This document shows, one piece after another, positions 18,223 through 27,399 of a stretch of DNA of 64,000 nucleotides; positions within the stretch are counted from its first letter, which is position 1, and the number at the start of each line of letters is the position of its first letter. The stretch comes from Gammaproteobacteria bacterium LSUCC0112. GTDB lineage: Bacteria > Pseudomonadota > Gammaproteobacteria > Pseudomonadales > Pseudohongiellaceae. Under the pieces are notes generated by a model that was not told the DNA's origin, did not search any database, and saw nothing but the letters and a program-made list of their open reading frames with translations. Made by a program: the position numbers and the translations under genes. Location of the stretch: NCBI GenBank assembly GCA_004535785.1, contig SPIB01000002.1, positions 350,320-414,319 on the forward strand. The letters run 5' to 3'.

Positions 18223-19119
18223 ATGGCAACACGACACTTTCTAACCCTGCTGGATCTATCTCCAGCCGAGCTAAGAGATATTATTAACCGCGCGATCGCG
18301 TTAAAACACCGCACGATGCCGTGTGAGGAAACACTCAAAAATAAAACACTGGCGATGATATTTGAAAAATCATCAACCCGAACCCGTGTGTCGTTTGAAG
18401 TAGCAATGACCCAACTTGGGGGCACATCGTTGTTCCTGTCACCAGCAGATACCCAATTGGGACGCGGTGAGAGTATTGAGGATAGTGCTAAAGTCCTTTC
18501 TCGAATGGTCGATGTAATCACTATCAGGACATACCAGCATACCAAGCTGGAATTGTTTGCCAGACATTCGCGAGTCCCGGTGATTAACTCATTAACTGAT
18601 GATTTTCACCCTTGCCAGTTATTGGCAGACATGCAGACCTTTTTTGAGCGTCGTGGTGACATCGCGGGTCACAAGGTGGCGTGGGTTGGTGATGGCCACA
18701 ATATGTGCCAGTCCTACATCAACGCGGCCAAACAGTTTGATTTTGAATTGGTTATCGCTTGCCCTGAGGGGTTTGAGCCCGATCAGTATTTGCTGGATCG
18801 TACCCGTGACAGGGTTTCGATTGTGAGAAACCCGGTGGAAGCGGTCAAAGGGGCCAGTCTGGTGGCGACGGATGTTTGGGCCTCAATGGGACACGAAGAA
18901 GAGCGCAAAATCCGACTGGAGCGTTTTAAAGGATATCAGGTGACACGCGAGCTCATGTCATCAGCGCGCAGTGATGCATTGTTTTTGCATTGTCTTCCGG
19001 CGCATCGGGGAGAGGAAGTCGCAGCCGATGTGCTGGATGCGCCAGACAGCGCGGTGTGGGACGAGGCTGAAAACCGCTTGCATGCACAAAAAGCGTTGCT
19101 GGAGTTTCTGTGCACCTGA
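18223..19119 (+). CDS. argF: Ornithine carbamoyltransferase
   Basis: A 298-residue anabolic ornithine carbamoyltransferase, which makes citrulline from ornithine and carbamoyl phosphate. The carbamoyl-phosphate motif is [12 protein letters not shown], the ornithine motif [11 protein letters not shown], and [13 protein letters not shown] carries the family HPxQ. Start and length match the family closely. It supplies argG, which lies 3 kb upstream on the other strand. Confidence 0.97.
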   Translation: MATRHFLTLLDLSPAELRDIINRAIALKHRTMPCEETLKNKTLAMIFEKSSTRTRVSFEVAMTQLGGTSLFLSPADTQLGRGESIEDSAKVLSRMVDVITIRTYQHTKLELFARHSRVPVINSLTDDFHPCQLLADMQTFFERRGDIAGHKVAWVGDGHNMCQSYINAAKQFDFELVIACPEGFEPDQYLLDRTRDRVSIVRNPVEAVKGASLVATDVWASMGHEEERKIRLERFKGYQVTRELMSSARSDALFLHCLPAHRGEEVAADVLDAPDSAVWDEAENRLHAQKALLEFLCT

Positions 19120-19179
19120 ATATACGCAGCAGTTGCTTTGTCACACCAGGTTATTTTGCAAGGGAATCAGCATGGCAGA

Positions 19180-21024
19180 ATGCAGTTTATGACAATCGCG
19201 CACGTGCTTATTGCCGGCCTGGCTGCGCTGAGTCTGCTGCTATTGATGGTATTGCTGCTGCGTCAGCGCGGCTGGCGCGTCTATAGTCCCCGAGACAAAC
19301 AAATCAATGCACACCTGAATGCGCAGTCCATGCGTATTCTCTCAAGTGTTGTTGAGCAAAGCCGTAGCGGCGTGATCATTGCTGACCGCCATGGTGTGAT
19401 CGAATATGTGAATCCACGTTACACGCAGATTACCGGCTACAGCAGTTCAGAAGCCACGGGCCGAGTGGCTGAACTCATTGAAAATGAAGCGTTGACTGAT
19501 GCAAACAACCTCAGCCTGCATGAAGCCATGCAGCTCGGCGCCGGCTGGGAAACGTTTATGGTCAGTGTCCGCAAAAATGGTGAGCGTTTCTGGCAACAGG
19601 TCACCGCCTCCCCTATCCTCGATGAACTCGGCACCCTGTGTCACATTGTGCTGAATATCGAAGATATCAGTGAGCGTGTGGAAACACAGGCGCAAATGGA
19701 GAAGTTGGCGTTCTACGATCCGTTGACTGGTCTGGAGAACCGGCGTCTTTTCAAGGATCGCCTCGAGCAAGCGCTGAAGCGTGTGCGCCGCAGCAAAAAA
19801 AGTATGGTGCTTTTATTTCTCGATCTGGATCAGTTCAAACGTATCAATGACACCTTGGGTCATGATGCGGGGGACGAGCTGCTCTGCATCGTTGCCCAGC
19901 GCTTGCGCAGTTGTGTCAGAGAAGAAGATATTGTTTGCCGGCTTGGCGGCGACGAATTTACCATTTTGTTGGCAGACGTCACTCATGCAGATGATGCCAG
20001 CATCGTCGCCCGCAAAATCCTGCAATCCTTGCAGGATCCTATCGACCTTGGTGCTCAGGAGGTGACCGTCAGCTGCAGCATCGGGATCACTATCGCGCCT
20101 GAAGACAGCATGAATGCCAGTGTGTTGATGCGTAACGCCGATTTGGCCATGTATCGCGCCAAAGACCAGGGCCGCAACAATTTTCAGTACTTCACAGATG
20201 ACATGAATATCGAATCACAAGCTCGCATGTCACTTGAGAATGAGCTAAGAATAGCATTGAATAATAAGGATTTTATTGTTTATTTTCAGCCGCAGATAGA
20301 CCTGGACAAACAGCGGATTTGTGGTTTTGAAGCGCTGGTTCGATGGCGACATGAACAGTTTGATCTGATTCCACCTGACCGGTTTATTCCGGTTGCAGAA
20401 GAGACCGGGTTGATTGTGAAGCTTGGCGAGCTGGTATTGCAGCAGGCGTGTTCCCAGTTGCGAACCATGCAAGAGGATAGTCCGCAGCGTTACACAGTGG
20501 CAGTCAATCTGTCTGCCCGTCAGTTCAGAGACAGGAACCTAGTCAGCATGGTCAGTCGAACACTCACCGAGACCGGTCTAGATCCGCATTTTCTCGAGCT
20601 GGAAATTACCGAAAGTATGTTGATGGATGATATCGAACAGGCCATCGGTATTCTGACGGAGCTCAAAGCGCTGGGTGTGGCCATCGCCATTGATGACTTT
20701 GGTACCGGCCACTCGTCACTCAGTTATCTGACACGTCTCCCCGTCGATAAACTCAAAGTAGATCGTTCCTTTGTCAGCAATCTGCCGGAAAGTGCTCGTC
20801 ATACGGCAATCGCCACGGCCATTATCGCCATGGCGCAGCGCCTGCGTATGAAGGTGGTGGCTGAGGGTGTTGAAACACAGGCACAAGCCAGTTTTCTTGA
20901 AGATCACGAGTGTTTCATTCTGCAAGGTTTTCTGTACGGTCGCCCCGTCAGTGCCTATGATTTGCCCGCGTTGATGCGAGAACTCGAGCCTCGGATTCGC
21001 CAAAGCGTGCTAGCTGTCCACTAG
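19180..21024 (+). CDS. PAS-GGDEF-EAL cyclic di-GMP enzyme
   Basis: A protein of about 614 residues. One N-terminal membrane segment (about residues 5-26) is followed by a PAS domain with a PAC tail (SGVIIADRHGVIEYVNPRY; ILNIEDISERVE), a GGDEF domain with an intact active site (CRLGGDEFTIL), and an EAL domain with EALVRWRH and DDFGTGHSSLSYL. Both diguanylate cyclase and phosphodiesterase signatures are complete, so either activity is possible. Starts at 19180 and 19189 are both open; the Shine-Dalgarno AAGGGAA lies 14-15 nt before the first. It stands alone between argF and nrdA. Confidence 0.92.
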   Translation: MQFMTIAHVLIAGLAALSLLLLMVLLLRQRGWRVYSPRDKQINAHLNAQSMRILSSVVEQSRSGVIIADRHGVIEYVNPRYTQITGYSSSEATGRVAELIENEALTDANNLSLHEAMQLGAGWETFMVSVRKNGERFWQQVTASPILDELGTLCHIVLNIEDISERVETQAQMEKLAFYDPLTGLENRRLFKDRLEQALKRVRRSKKSMVLLFLDLDQFKRINDTLGHDAGDELLCIVAQRLRSCVREEDIVCRLGGDEFTILLADVTHADDASIVARKILQSLQDPIDLGAQEVTVSCSIGITIAPEDSMNASVLMRNADLAMYRAKDQGRNNFQYFTDDMNIESQARMSLENELRIALNNKDFIVYFQPQIDLDKQRICGFEALVRWRHEQFDLIPPDRFIPVAEETGLIVKLGELVLQQACSQLRTMQEDSPQRYTVAVNLSARQFRDRNLVSMVSRTLTETGLDPHFLELEITESMLMDDIEQAIGILTELKALGVAIAIDDFGTGHSSLSYLTRLPVDKLKVDRSFVSNLPESARHTAIATAIIAMAQRLRMKVVAEGVETQAQASFLEDHECFILQGFLYGRPVSAYDLPALMRELEPRIRQSVLAVH

Positions 21025-21057
21025 ATGTAGTGGTGTTATACAGGCTTTAAACACAAC

Positions 21058-21077
21058 TTATCCACAAGCTATCCACA
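21058..21077. promoter_or_regulatory. Two DnaA boxes upstream of nrdA
   Basis: TTATCCACA (21058-21066) is a perfect DnaA box and CTATCCACA (21069-21077) differs at one base; they are in the same direction, 11 bp apart. In E. coli DnaA binds two such boxes and tunes nrdAB to the cell cycle. The pair lies about 150 bp before the nrdA start. Confidence 0.65.
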
Positions 21078-21104
21078 CAAAAAGCGCTTGCAATCAACCT
21101 GCGA

Positions 21105-21151
21105 CCGCACTATCTTGTGTCCCGTCCGCAAAAATTATCTATATATTGTAT
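21105..21151. promoter_or_regulatory. Tandem NrdR boxes
   Basis: Box 2 (21136-21151) has the exact core CTATATATTG (consensus CwATATaTwG); box 1 (21105-21120) reads CACTATCTTG followed by TGT, two mismatches in the core. The core C positions, 21108 and 21139, are 31 bp apart, that is three helical turns, the spacing known for NrdR box pairs. NrdR is the ATP/dATP-responsive repressor of ribonucleotide reductase genes. Confidence 0.75.
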
Positions 21152-21223
21152 TTTGAGGTCTGGTCGTGCAGCCAGCACACGCATCGGACCTCTTGTCATC
21201 ATAAAAACATCATGGAGAAGTCA

Positions 21224-24082
21224 ATGCAAACCAATACTCCCAGCTATGGCAGCCCTTCTGTCAGCTCCCGTCCAGCGACACGGACGAGCGAAGAATTGCC
21301 AGCGACAGCACCCGGTCAGTTGCGTGTTATCAAACGTAATGGTGCCGTAGTGACCTATGATGAATCCAAAATTGTTGTTGCGATCACCAAAGCTTACCTT
21401 GCTATCGAGGGGGGCCCGGCTGCAGCGTCTGCCCGTGTGCGTGAAACAGTGGCAAAGATGGCTGCCCAGATCAGTACCATTTTCAAGCGTCGTATGCCAT
21501 CCGGTGGTTCTATCCATATCGAAGAGATTCAGGATCAGGTAGAGCTGGCCATGATGCGCACCGGGGAACATAAAGTAGCCCGTGCTTATGTGCTGTACCG
21601 CGCCGAACACGCCCGTTTGCGTGACCAGCAGCGCGCCCGCGAACAGCCATCGGAGTCGAGCATTCTGGTGACTTATCAGGATGGCTCCAAAGGACCGCTG
21701 GATACATTGCGACTGCGGACAGTGATTGACGAAGCTTGTGCCGGGCTGGAAGGTGTATCCAGTGACGCGATTTATCAGGAAACCCTGAAGAACCTGTATC
21801 CCGGCGTCAAAATGGACGACGTGCGCACATCAGCCGTGATGACCGCGCGCACGCTGGTTGAACAGGATCCAAATTATTCTTACGTGACGGCGCGTTTGTT
21901 GCTGGACACCCTGCGCTCTGAAGCATTGGGTTTTCTTGGTCTGACTGATAGCGCCACGCAGAGCGAAATGAACTACCGCTACCCTTCTGTGCTGCGCCCT
22001 TACATCGAAAAGGGTGTTGAGTTGGGACTGCTGTCGTCTCACCTGCTGGACTACGATCTGGATGTGTTGGGCGATGCACTGAATGCAGAGCGAGACACAC
22101 AATTTACGTATCTGGGGCTGCAAACACTGTACGATCGTTATTTTATCCACAGCAACGGTGTGCGTTTTGAGCTGCCGCAAATATTTTTTATGCGTGTTGC
22201 CATGGGGTTGGCCAGCAATGAAGCCAACCGTGAGGCGCGTGCCATTGAGTTCTATAATCTGATTTCCAGCTTTGACTACATGGTGTCCACGCCGCAGTTG
22301 TTTAACTCCGGCACTCTGCGTCCGCAGCTGTCTTCATGTTTCCTGACGACGGTACCTGATGACCTGCACGGTATTTACAGCGCGATCAAAGACAACGCCA
22401 TGTTGTCCAAGTGGGCGGGTGGTCTGGGCAACGACTGGACGCCAGTACGCGCATTGGGCGCAGGCATCAAAGGTACCAATGGTAAATCACAAGGTATTGT
22501 GCCATTCCTGAAGGTGGTCAACGACACGGCTGTGGCGGTCAATCAGGGTGGCAAACGTAAAGGCGCGGTGTGTGCGTACCTCGAAACCTGGCACCTCGAT
22601 ATCGAAGAGTTTCTTGAGCTGCGTAAAAACACCGGTGACGATCGCCGTCGGACTCACGACATGAACACGGCGAACTGGATTCCAGATCTGTTCATGAAGC
22701 GTGTCTTCGAAGATGGCGACTGGACCCTGTTTTCTCCAAACAATGTGCCGGAGTTACATGATCTGCACGGCGACGCATTTGAGCGCGCGTATGAAGAGTA
22801 CGAGCGTAAAGCGGCTGCCGGACAGGTAGAGATATACAAAACCGTGCGTGCCAAAGACTTGTGGCGCAAAATGCTGTCCATGCTGTTTGAAACCGGTCAT
22901 CCGTGGATTACCTTCAAAGATGCCTGTAACGTGCGTTCACCGCAGCAGCATGTGGGCACCATTCACTCGTCCAATCTGTGTACCGAGATCACGCTGAATA
23001 CCAGCCCGGAAGAGATTGCTGTTTGTAATCTGGGTTCCGTGAATATGGTGAATCACGTGACCGAACAGGGCCTGGATACTGCCAAGCTGGAGCGTACGAT
23101 CAAAACGGCCGTGCGCATGCTGGATAACGTGATTGATATCAACTATTACTCAGTGCCGCAGGCCGAGAATTCCAACCTGAAACACCGCCCGGTTGGCATG
23201 GGTATCATGGGTTTTCAGGATGCGCTGTATGTGCAACGTATTCCGTATGGTTCTGCTGAGGCGTTGAAATTCGCTGACGAGTCCATGGAAGTCATTAGTT
23301 ATCACGCGATTCAGGCGTCAACAGATCTGGCAGAAGAGCGCGGTACTTACAGCAGCTATAAAGGTTCATTGTGGGATCAAGGCATTCTGCCAATCGATTC
23401 CCTGAAACTGTTGCAGGAAGTACGCGGCGAGAAATATCTGGAAGTGGACATGAGCCAGACGCTGGATTGGGAAACACTCCGCCAGCGAATTGCCGAGGTT
23501 GGTATGCGCAACTCGAACGTACTGGCGATTGCTCCCACGGCGACCATTGCCAATATTTCCGGTGTGTCGCAGTCGATTGAGCCGACTTATCAGAACCTGT
23601 ATGTAAAATCCAACTTGTCCGGAGAGTTCACGGTAGTTAACCCCTATCTGGTGCGTGATCTCAAGGCGCTGGATCTGTGGGACAACGTGATGGTCAACGA
23701 CCTCAAGTACTACGATGGCAGTTTGCAGCAGATAGACCGTATTCCGCAGCACATCAAGGATCTGTACGCTACTGCGTTTGAAATTGAGCCGCGCTGGCTG
23801 GTTGATGCCGCCAGCCGTCGGCAGAAGTGGATCGATCAGGCGCAATCGTTGAACTTGTACATTTCCGGTGCAAATGGCAAAAAACTGGACATCACCTATC
23901 GTATGGCCTGGTTACGTGGTCTCAAGACCACCTATTACTTGCGTTCATTGGCAGCTACCAGCACTGAAAAGTCAACGGTTGCTGGCAGTAAACTGAATGC
24001 AGTCTCCAGCGGTTCGCCAATGCCGGCGGATGTGCCTAAAGCTTGCTCAATTGATGATCCTGACTGCGAAGCCTGTCAGTGA
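21224..24082 (+). CDS. nrdA: Ribonucleotide reductase class Ia, large subunit
   Basis: A 952-residue alpha subunit of the long, Pseudomonas type. Two ATP-cone regions stand at the front: LRVIKRNGAVVTYDESKI (about 40-130) and the more diverged ILVTYQDGSKGPLDTLRL (about 145-235). The catalytic barrel has QLSSCFL, the NLCTEI loop with the thiyl Cys and its Glu, and the partner Cys in AVCNLGSVN. The tail CSIDDPDCEACQ carries the cysteine pair that re-reduces the site. Start 21224 follows GGAG by 6 nt; a longer frame from 21146 crosses the NrdR boxes and is unlikely. It reduces NDPs to dNDPs with NrdB. Confidence 0.96.
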   Translation: MQTNTPSYGSPSVSSRPATRTSEELPATAPGQLRVIKRNGAVVTYDESKIVVAITKAYLAIEGGPAAASARVRETVAKMAAQISTIFKRRMPSGGSIHIEEIQDQVELAMMRTGEHKVARAYVLYRAEHARLRDQQRAREQPSESSILVTYQDGSKGPLDTLRLRTVIDEACAGLEGVSSDAIYQETLKNLYPGVKMDDVRTSAVMTARTLVEQDPNYSYVTARLLLDTLRSEALGFLGLTDSATQSEMNYRYPSVLRPYIEKGVELGLLSSHLLDYDLDVLGDALNAERDTQFTYLGLQTLYDRYFIHSNGVRFELPQIFFMRVAMGLASNEANREARAIEFYNLISSFDYMVSTPQLFNSGTLRPQLSSCFLTTVPDDLHGIYSAIKDNAMLSKWAGGLGNDWTPVRALGAGIKGTNGKSQGIVPFLKVVNDTAVAVNQGGKRKGAVCAYLETWHLDIEEFLELRKNTGDDRRRTHDMNTANWIPDLFMKRVFEDGDWTLFSPNNVPELHDLHGDAFERAYEEYERKAAAGQVEIYKTVRAKDLWRKMLSMLFETGHPWITFKDACNVRSPQQHVGTIHSSNLCTEITLNTSPEEIAVCNLGSVNMVNHVTEQGLDTAKLERTIKTAVRMLDNVIDINYYSVPQAENSNLKHRPVGMGIMGFQDALYVQRIPYGSAEALKFADESMEVISYHAIQASTDLAEERGTYSSYKGSLWDQGILPIDSLKLLQEVRGEKYLEVDMSQTLDWETLRQRIAEVGMRNSNVLAIAPTATIANISGVSQSIEPTYQNLYVKSNLSGEFTVVNPYLVRDLKALDLWDNVMVNDLKYYDGSLQQIDRIPQHIKDLYATAFEIEPRWLVDAASRRQKWIDQAQSLNLYISGANGKKLDITYRMAWLRGLKTTYYLRSLAATSTEKSTVAGSKLNAVSSGSPMPADVPKACSIDDPDCEACQ

Positions 24083-24087
24083 ACAGC

Positions 24088-24108
24088 CTGCCAGTCTTTG
24101 ACTGGCAG
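24088..24108 (+). other. Perfect hairpin between nrdA and nrdB
   Basis: CTGCCAGTC and GACTGGCAG form a 9-bp stem with a TTT loop, 5 nt after the nrdA stop. No T-run follows, so it is more likely to protect or mark the nrdA mRNA end than to terminate. It could set the NrdA:NrdB ratio. Confidence 0.55.
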
Positions 24109-24162
24109 TCACTCTCACACGGCGATACACAGCAGTTTTTAATTAAATATCAGGGGTAGACA

Positions 24163-25569
24163 ATGATTTCCTGGGATGAATTTTACGAAGACCCATCCGC
24201 GCTTGACGCCAGCCCATCTGGCGCAGAGCGAGCTAATGTAACAAAACCCGCTGAGCAAAAGCAGGCAGCCGGCGTAAGCATGTCGGCGGCATTCGTTCAC
24301 TCGGCAAACGTCTCTGCAGACAAAGCTGCAAGCAGTTATGCGGACGCGATCGCGGCGGCCAAAACCATGACTGCCATGGATATCGCCAGTTCTGCGGAGC
24401 GGGAGATTGCCGAGCCGCCCGCAGGTCGGTCCGGCAGAACAGCCACTGAAGCCGCTGCGGAAGTTATTAATCAGCAGGTCATGCAGCGCATTCAGAATGA
24501 GTTAAAAGATCTGGACACCAGCGCTGTTCAGCATGAAATCGGTGAGTGGACAGAGCGTGTCACGGTTGATGACAAACGCATGATCAACTGTCGTGCAGAC
24601 TTGAATCAGTTGGTGCCATTCAAGTACGACTGGGCGTGGCAGAAGTATCTGGATGGTTGTGCCAATCACTGGATGCCGCAGGAAATCAACATGAACGCGG
24701 ATATCGCTCTGTGGAAAAATCCGAATGGTCTGACCCCGGATGAGCGCATGATCGTTAAACGCAACCTGGGCTTTTTCTCAACAGCGGACTCACTGGTAGC
24801 AAATAATCTGGTGCTGGCACTGTATCGACTGATTACCAATCCTGAGTGCCGTCAGTACATTCTGCGACAGGCCTTCGAAGAAGCCATTCACACCCACGCC
24901 TACCAATACTGCATTGAGTCACTGGGCATGGATGAAGGTGAAATCTTCAATATGTATCACGAGGTTCCCTCGGTCGCTAAAAAGGCCTCATGGGGTCTGA
25001 AGTACACTAAAGAGCTGAATGATCCTAACTTCACCACCGGCACGCCCGAAACGGACAAAGCACTGCTGAAGAACCTGATTGCGTTTTACTGCTGCCTTGA
25101 AGGTATTTTCTTCTACTGTGGTTTCACCCAGATTCTGTCCATGGGTCGCCGGAACAAGATGACCGGCACGTCCGAGCAGTTCCAGTACATTCTGCGTGAC
25201 GAGTCCATGCACCTGAACTTTGGTATCGATATGATTAACCAGATCAAAATCGAGAACCCGCATCTGTGGGACGACGCTATGAAGCGCGAAGCCACACAGA
25301 TGATTCTGCAGGCGACGCAACTGGAAATTGAATATGCACGTGACACCATGCCGCGCGGCGTGTTGGGTATGAACGCGGTAATGATGGAAGAGTATTTGCA
25401 ATTTATCGCCAATCGTCGTCTGGTGCAGATTGGTCTGCCCGAGCAGTTTAAAGGCGTGAAGAATCCCTTCCCGTGGATGTCAGAAATTATGGATCTGCGC
25501 AAAGAAAAGAACTTCTTCGAAACACGTGTGATCGAATATCAAACTGGTGGCGCGTTGAGCTGGGATTAA
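24163..25569 (+). CDS. nrdB: Ribonucleotide reductase class Ia, small subunit
   Basis: A 468-residue beta subunit that holds the di-iron tyrosyl radical cofactor. The helix [12 protein letters not shown] gives the Glu, His and radical Tyr; the second pair is in [10 protein letters not shown] and [10 protein letters not shown]. The extreme C-terminus [10 protein letters not shown] is the peptide that docks on NrdA. It is about 90 residues longer than E. coli NrdB (375), because of an Ala-rich, low-complexity N-terminal part (residues 10-100). The gene follows nrdA by 80 bp and has its own Shine-Dalgarno (GGGGTAGACA before ATG). Confidence 0.96.
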   Translation: MISWDEFYEDPSALDASPSGAERANVTKPAEQKQAAGVSMSAAFVHSANVSADKAASSYADAIAAAKTMTAMDIASSAEREIAEPPAGRSGRTATEAAAEVINQQVMQRIQNELKDLDTSAVQHEIGEWTERVTVDDKRMINCRADLNQLVPFKYDWAWQKYLDGCANHWMPQEINMNADIALWKNPNGLTPDERMIVKRNLGFFSTADSLVANNLVLALYRLITNPECRQYILRQAFEEAIHTHAYQYCIESLGMDEGEIFNMYHEVPSVAKKASWGLKYTKELNDPNFTTGTPETDKALLKNLIAFYCCLEGIFFYCGFTQILSMGRRNKMTGTSEQFQYILRDESMHLNFGIDMINQIKIENPHLWDDAMKREATQMILQATQLEIEYARDTMPRGVLGMNAVMMEEYLQFIANRRLVQIGLPEQFKGVKNPFPWMSEIMDLRKEKNFFETRVIEYQTGGALSWD

Positions 25570-25589
25570 TTCCTGTCGAATTACAAAGG

Positions 25590-25631
25590 GTCCGGTCTTT
25601 GTGGTGTATCGCCATACCATGAGGACCGGAC
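25590..25631. other. Inverted repeat after nrdB
   Basis: GTCCGGTC (25590-25597) pairs with GACCGGAC (25624-25631) around a 26-nt loop, 20 nt past the nrdB stop. There is no T-run. It may be a factor-assisted terminator or an operator for the following genes. Confidence 0.4.
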
Positions 25632-25653
25632 ACCAATGTAACGTAACGAACCC

Positions 25654-26292
25654 ATGACAACATTAAAAAATTCTCGTGAACCAGCCGCCCCCCCGTCTAC
25701 GCCGGCTTCAAAAAAAGGCGCAATCTTGCTGGCTGCAGGATTCAGTGTTCGCTTTGGTGGAATCAAGCTGAAAGCGCAACTGCCAAATGGTTGTACCCTT
25801 CTTCAGCAAACGTTTATTAATATCCTTCAATTCACTGAAAATATTATTATTATTGGCCGTAAAGAACTGCTTGATGCGGGCGTGTACGATTTTTTGCCAG
25901 CTACGCATCAGCCGTTTTTGTATCTGTGTGAAGATGCCAGATCTGGCATGGGGCATAGCTTGGTGTGCGGCATTCAACATGTACCAGAGGATTGGCAGAG
26001 CGCCTTTGTCTGTCTGGGGGATATGCCCTTTGTCAGCACAGACACACTTTGTTTGTTGTTCAATGCGTCAAACAGTCAGAATATAATCATTCCAACCTGG
26101 CAGTCAGCACGCGGGCATCCAGTGGGTTTTGGCAGACAATTCTTTCCTGAACTGTTGCAGTGTCGAGGAGATTCTGGTGCCAGGCATATTCTGCAGGCAC
26201 ACAAGCAGGCTATTATTGAAATGGAAACCGGTGATTCTGGTGTTGTGCAGGATATTGATACCCCAGAGGCCTTACGTGAATGTGTGTCATGA
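25654..26292 (+). CDS. MocA/MobA-like nucleotidyltransferase
   Basis: A 212-residue NTP-transferase. After a Pro/Ala-rich start, the signature GAILLAAGFSVRFGGIKLKAQL gives the GTP/CTP-binding loop, and LGDMPFVSTDTL holds the metal-binding Asp. The tail VVQDIDTPEAL is characteristic of MocA, which adds CMP to molybdenum cofactor for xanthine-dehydrogenase-type enzymes. An XdhC-family gene, the usual partner, lies 16 kb away. MobA (GMP transfer) is the alternative. It overlaps the cyclophilin gene by 4 bp, though the two functions are unrelated. Confidence 0.8.
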   Translation: MTTLKNSREPAAPPSTPASKKGAILLAAGFSVRFGGIKLKAQLPNGCTLLQQTFINILQFTENIIIIGRKELLDAGVYDFLPATHQPFLYLCEDARSGMGHSLVCGIQHVPEDWQSAFVCLGDMPFVSTDTLCLLFNASNSQNIIIPTWQSARGHPVGFGRQFFPELLQCRGDSGARHILQAHKQAIIEMETGDSGVVQDIDTPEALRECVS

Positions 26293-27194
26293 CAACAATC
26301 ATCAATTTTGTGACAACCCGCAACCCGCTGCTGGTTTTGGCGTTTTGCTCAATGTTGGGTATGTCAACCAGCTTTGCGCAGACTCTGTCAGAGCAATTGT
26401 TGCCGTTGATGGAAAATCCGGGTAACCCTCTGATAGAAATCAGCAGTTCAGAAGGTGATCTTTTTATTGAACTGTTTCCGAATGCGGCCCCGCAGAGTGT
26501 GCGCAGAGTGCTTGAATTGGCTAATGGTACGCTGATGCCAAACGCTAATGGCGGCAATTATTATGACGGCCTCACCTTCCATCGGGTCATTCCGGGCACT
26601 TTTTTACAAACGGGTGCTGCAGAACGTGCCGGTCGCGAGCGGCCACCTGCACTTGCAGATGAAATCAATGCGCGAGGGCTGGGGCTTGAGCAACAAACTG
26701 TGCTGACTGCCGCTGGTCGGACCCATGAATCGATGAATATTGCAGATACTGCGGATTTCCAGCAGCGCATTCTGGTTCCGTTGTATCGCAGCATGAATAT
26801 CCGCAGTCGCGAGCAGGCAGACGCACAACAAGAACGGATTACCGACAGACTTCGCAGGATGAACGTCATGCAGGCACATGAATTGCTGGGTTATCGATAC
26901 AATGCTTCCCTACCCTCGCGAAGACCTGTTGCCGGCAGTGTGCTGATGGCTAATAAAGGACCGGGTAGCAATGACGCCGAGCTGTTGATCAGTCTGATTG
27001 ATTCACCTTGGTTGACCGCAACTCATACAGTGATTGGCAGAGTGGTTGCTGGTGTCAGTCTGGCAAACAGTATCAGTCGCCAGCCAGAAGGCAGTGTGCG
27101 TGTTTACCATATTCGACCCGTAGAGATTTTAATGGCTGACAGCGTTCAGCTTCCGACTGCAGAGGGCATCATAAATGAGTCAATCCAACCGTAA
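26289..27194 (+). CDS. Secreted cyclophilin-type peptidyl-prolyl isomerase
   Basis: About 301 residues. A signal peptide (ending STSFAQ) sends it to the periplasm. The cyclophilin core is split: the first half has LIEISSSEGDLFIELFPNAAPQSV and the active-site FHRVIPGTFLQTG; the second has MANKGPGSNDAELLISL and PWLTATHTVIGRVVAG. Between them lie about 100 extra residues rich in Arg, Gln and Glu. The usual Gln of SQFFI is Glu, so catalysis may be changed. The ATG at 26289 overlaps the preceding stop (ATGA). Confidence 0.85.
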   Translation: MTTIINFVTTRNPLLVLAFCSMLGMSTSFAQTLSEQLLPLMENPGNPLIEISSSEGDLFIELFPNAAPQSVRRVLELANGTLMPNANGGNYYDGLTFHRVIPGTFLQTGAAERAGRERPPALADEINARGLGLEQQTVLTAAGRTHESMNIADTADFQQRILVPLYRSMNIRSREQADAQQERITDRLRRMNVMQAHELLGYRYNASLPSRRPVAGSVLMANKGPGSNDAELLISLIDSPWLTATHTVIGRVVAGVSLANSISRQPEGSVRVYHIRPVEILMADSVQLPTAEGIINESIQP

Positions 27195-27399
27195 AAAACC
27201 GGTCAAAACCTCTAAAAAACTCAAAGCAACCAGCTTTATGGCGATGTGTATCAGTTGCGGGCTGTTTTTAGGTTTTGGTCTGGGTGCCATGCTCAACAAT
27301 GTTCTGATCATTACGTTTGTGGGACTATTGCTTGGCACAGCTGTTGGTTATTACATCGACAAAAAAAATGGTATCGCCTACACGCAGCCAAAACACTGA
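27175..27399 (+). CDS. Small two-helix inner membrane protein
   Basis: A 74-residue protein with a very basic start (SNRKKPVKTSKKLK), two membrane helices (residues 20-39 and 42-61) joined by a tight turn, and a short tail YYIDKKNGIAYTQPKH. The glycine-rich first helix (GLFLGFGLGAML) suggests packing. It overlaps the cyclophilin gene by 20 bp in another frame, so it is probably in the same operon. I do not recognise a family and assign no function. Confidence 0.7.
   Translation: MSQSNRKKPVKTSKKLKATSFMAMCISCGLFLGFGLGAMLNNVLIITFVGLLLGTAVGYYIDKKNGIAYTQPKH

Noticed and set aside
21058-21077. Replication origin, from the DnaA boxes
   Set aside because: Only two boxes in one direction, no AT-rich unwinding element with a box cluster, and no dnaA, dnaN or gidA nearby. 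Control of nrdA explains them.
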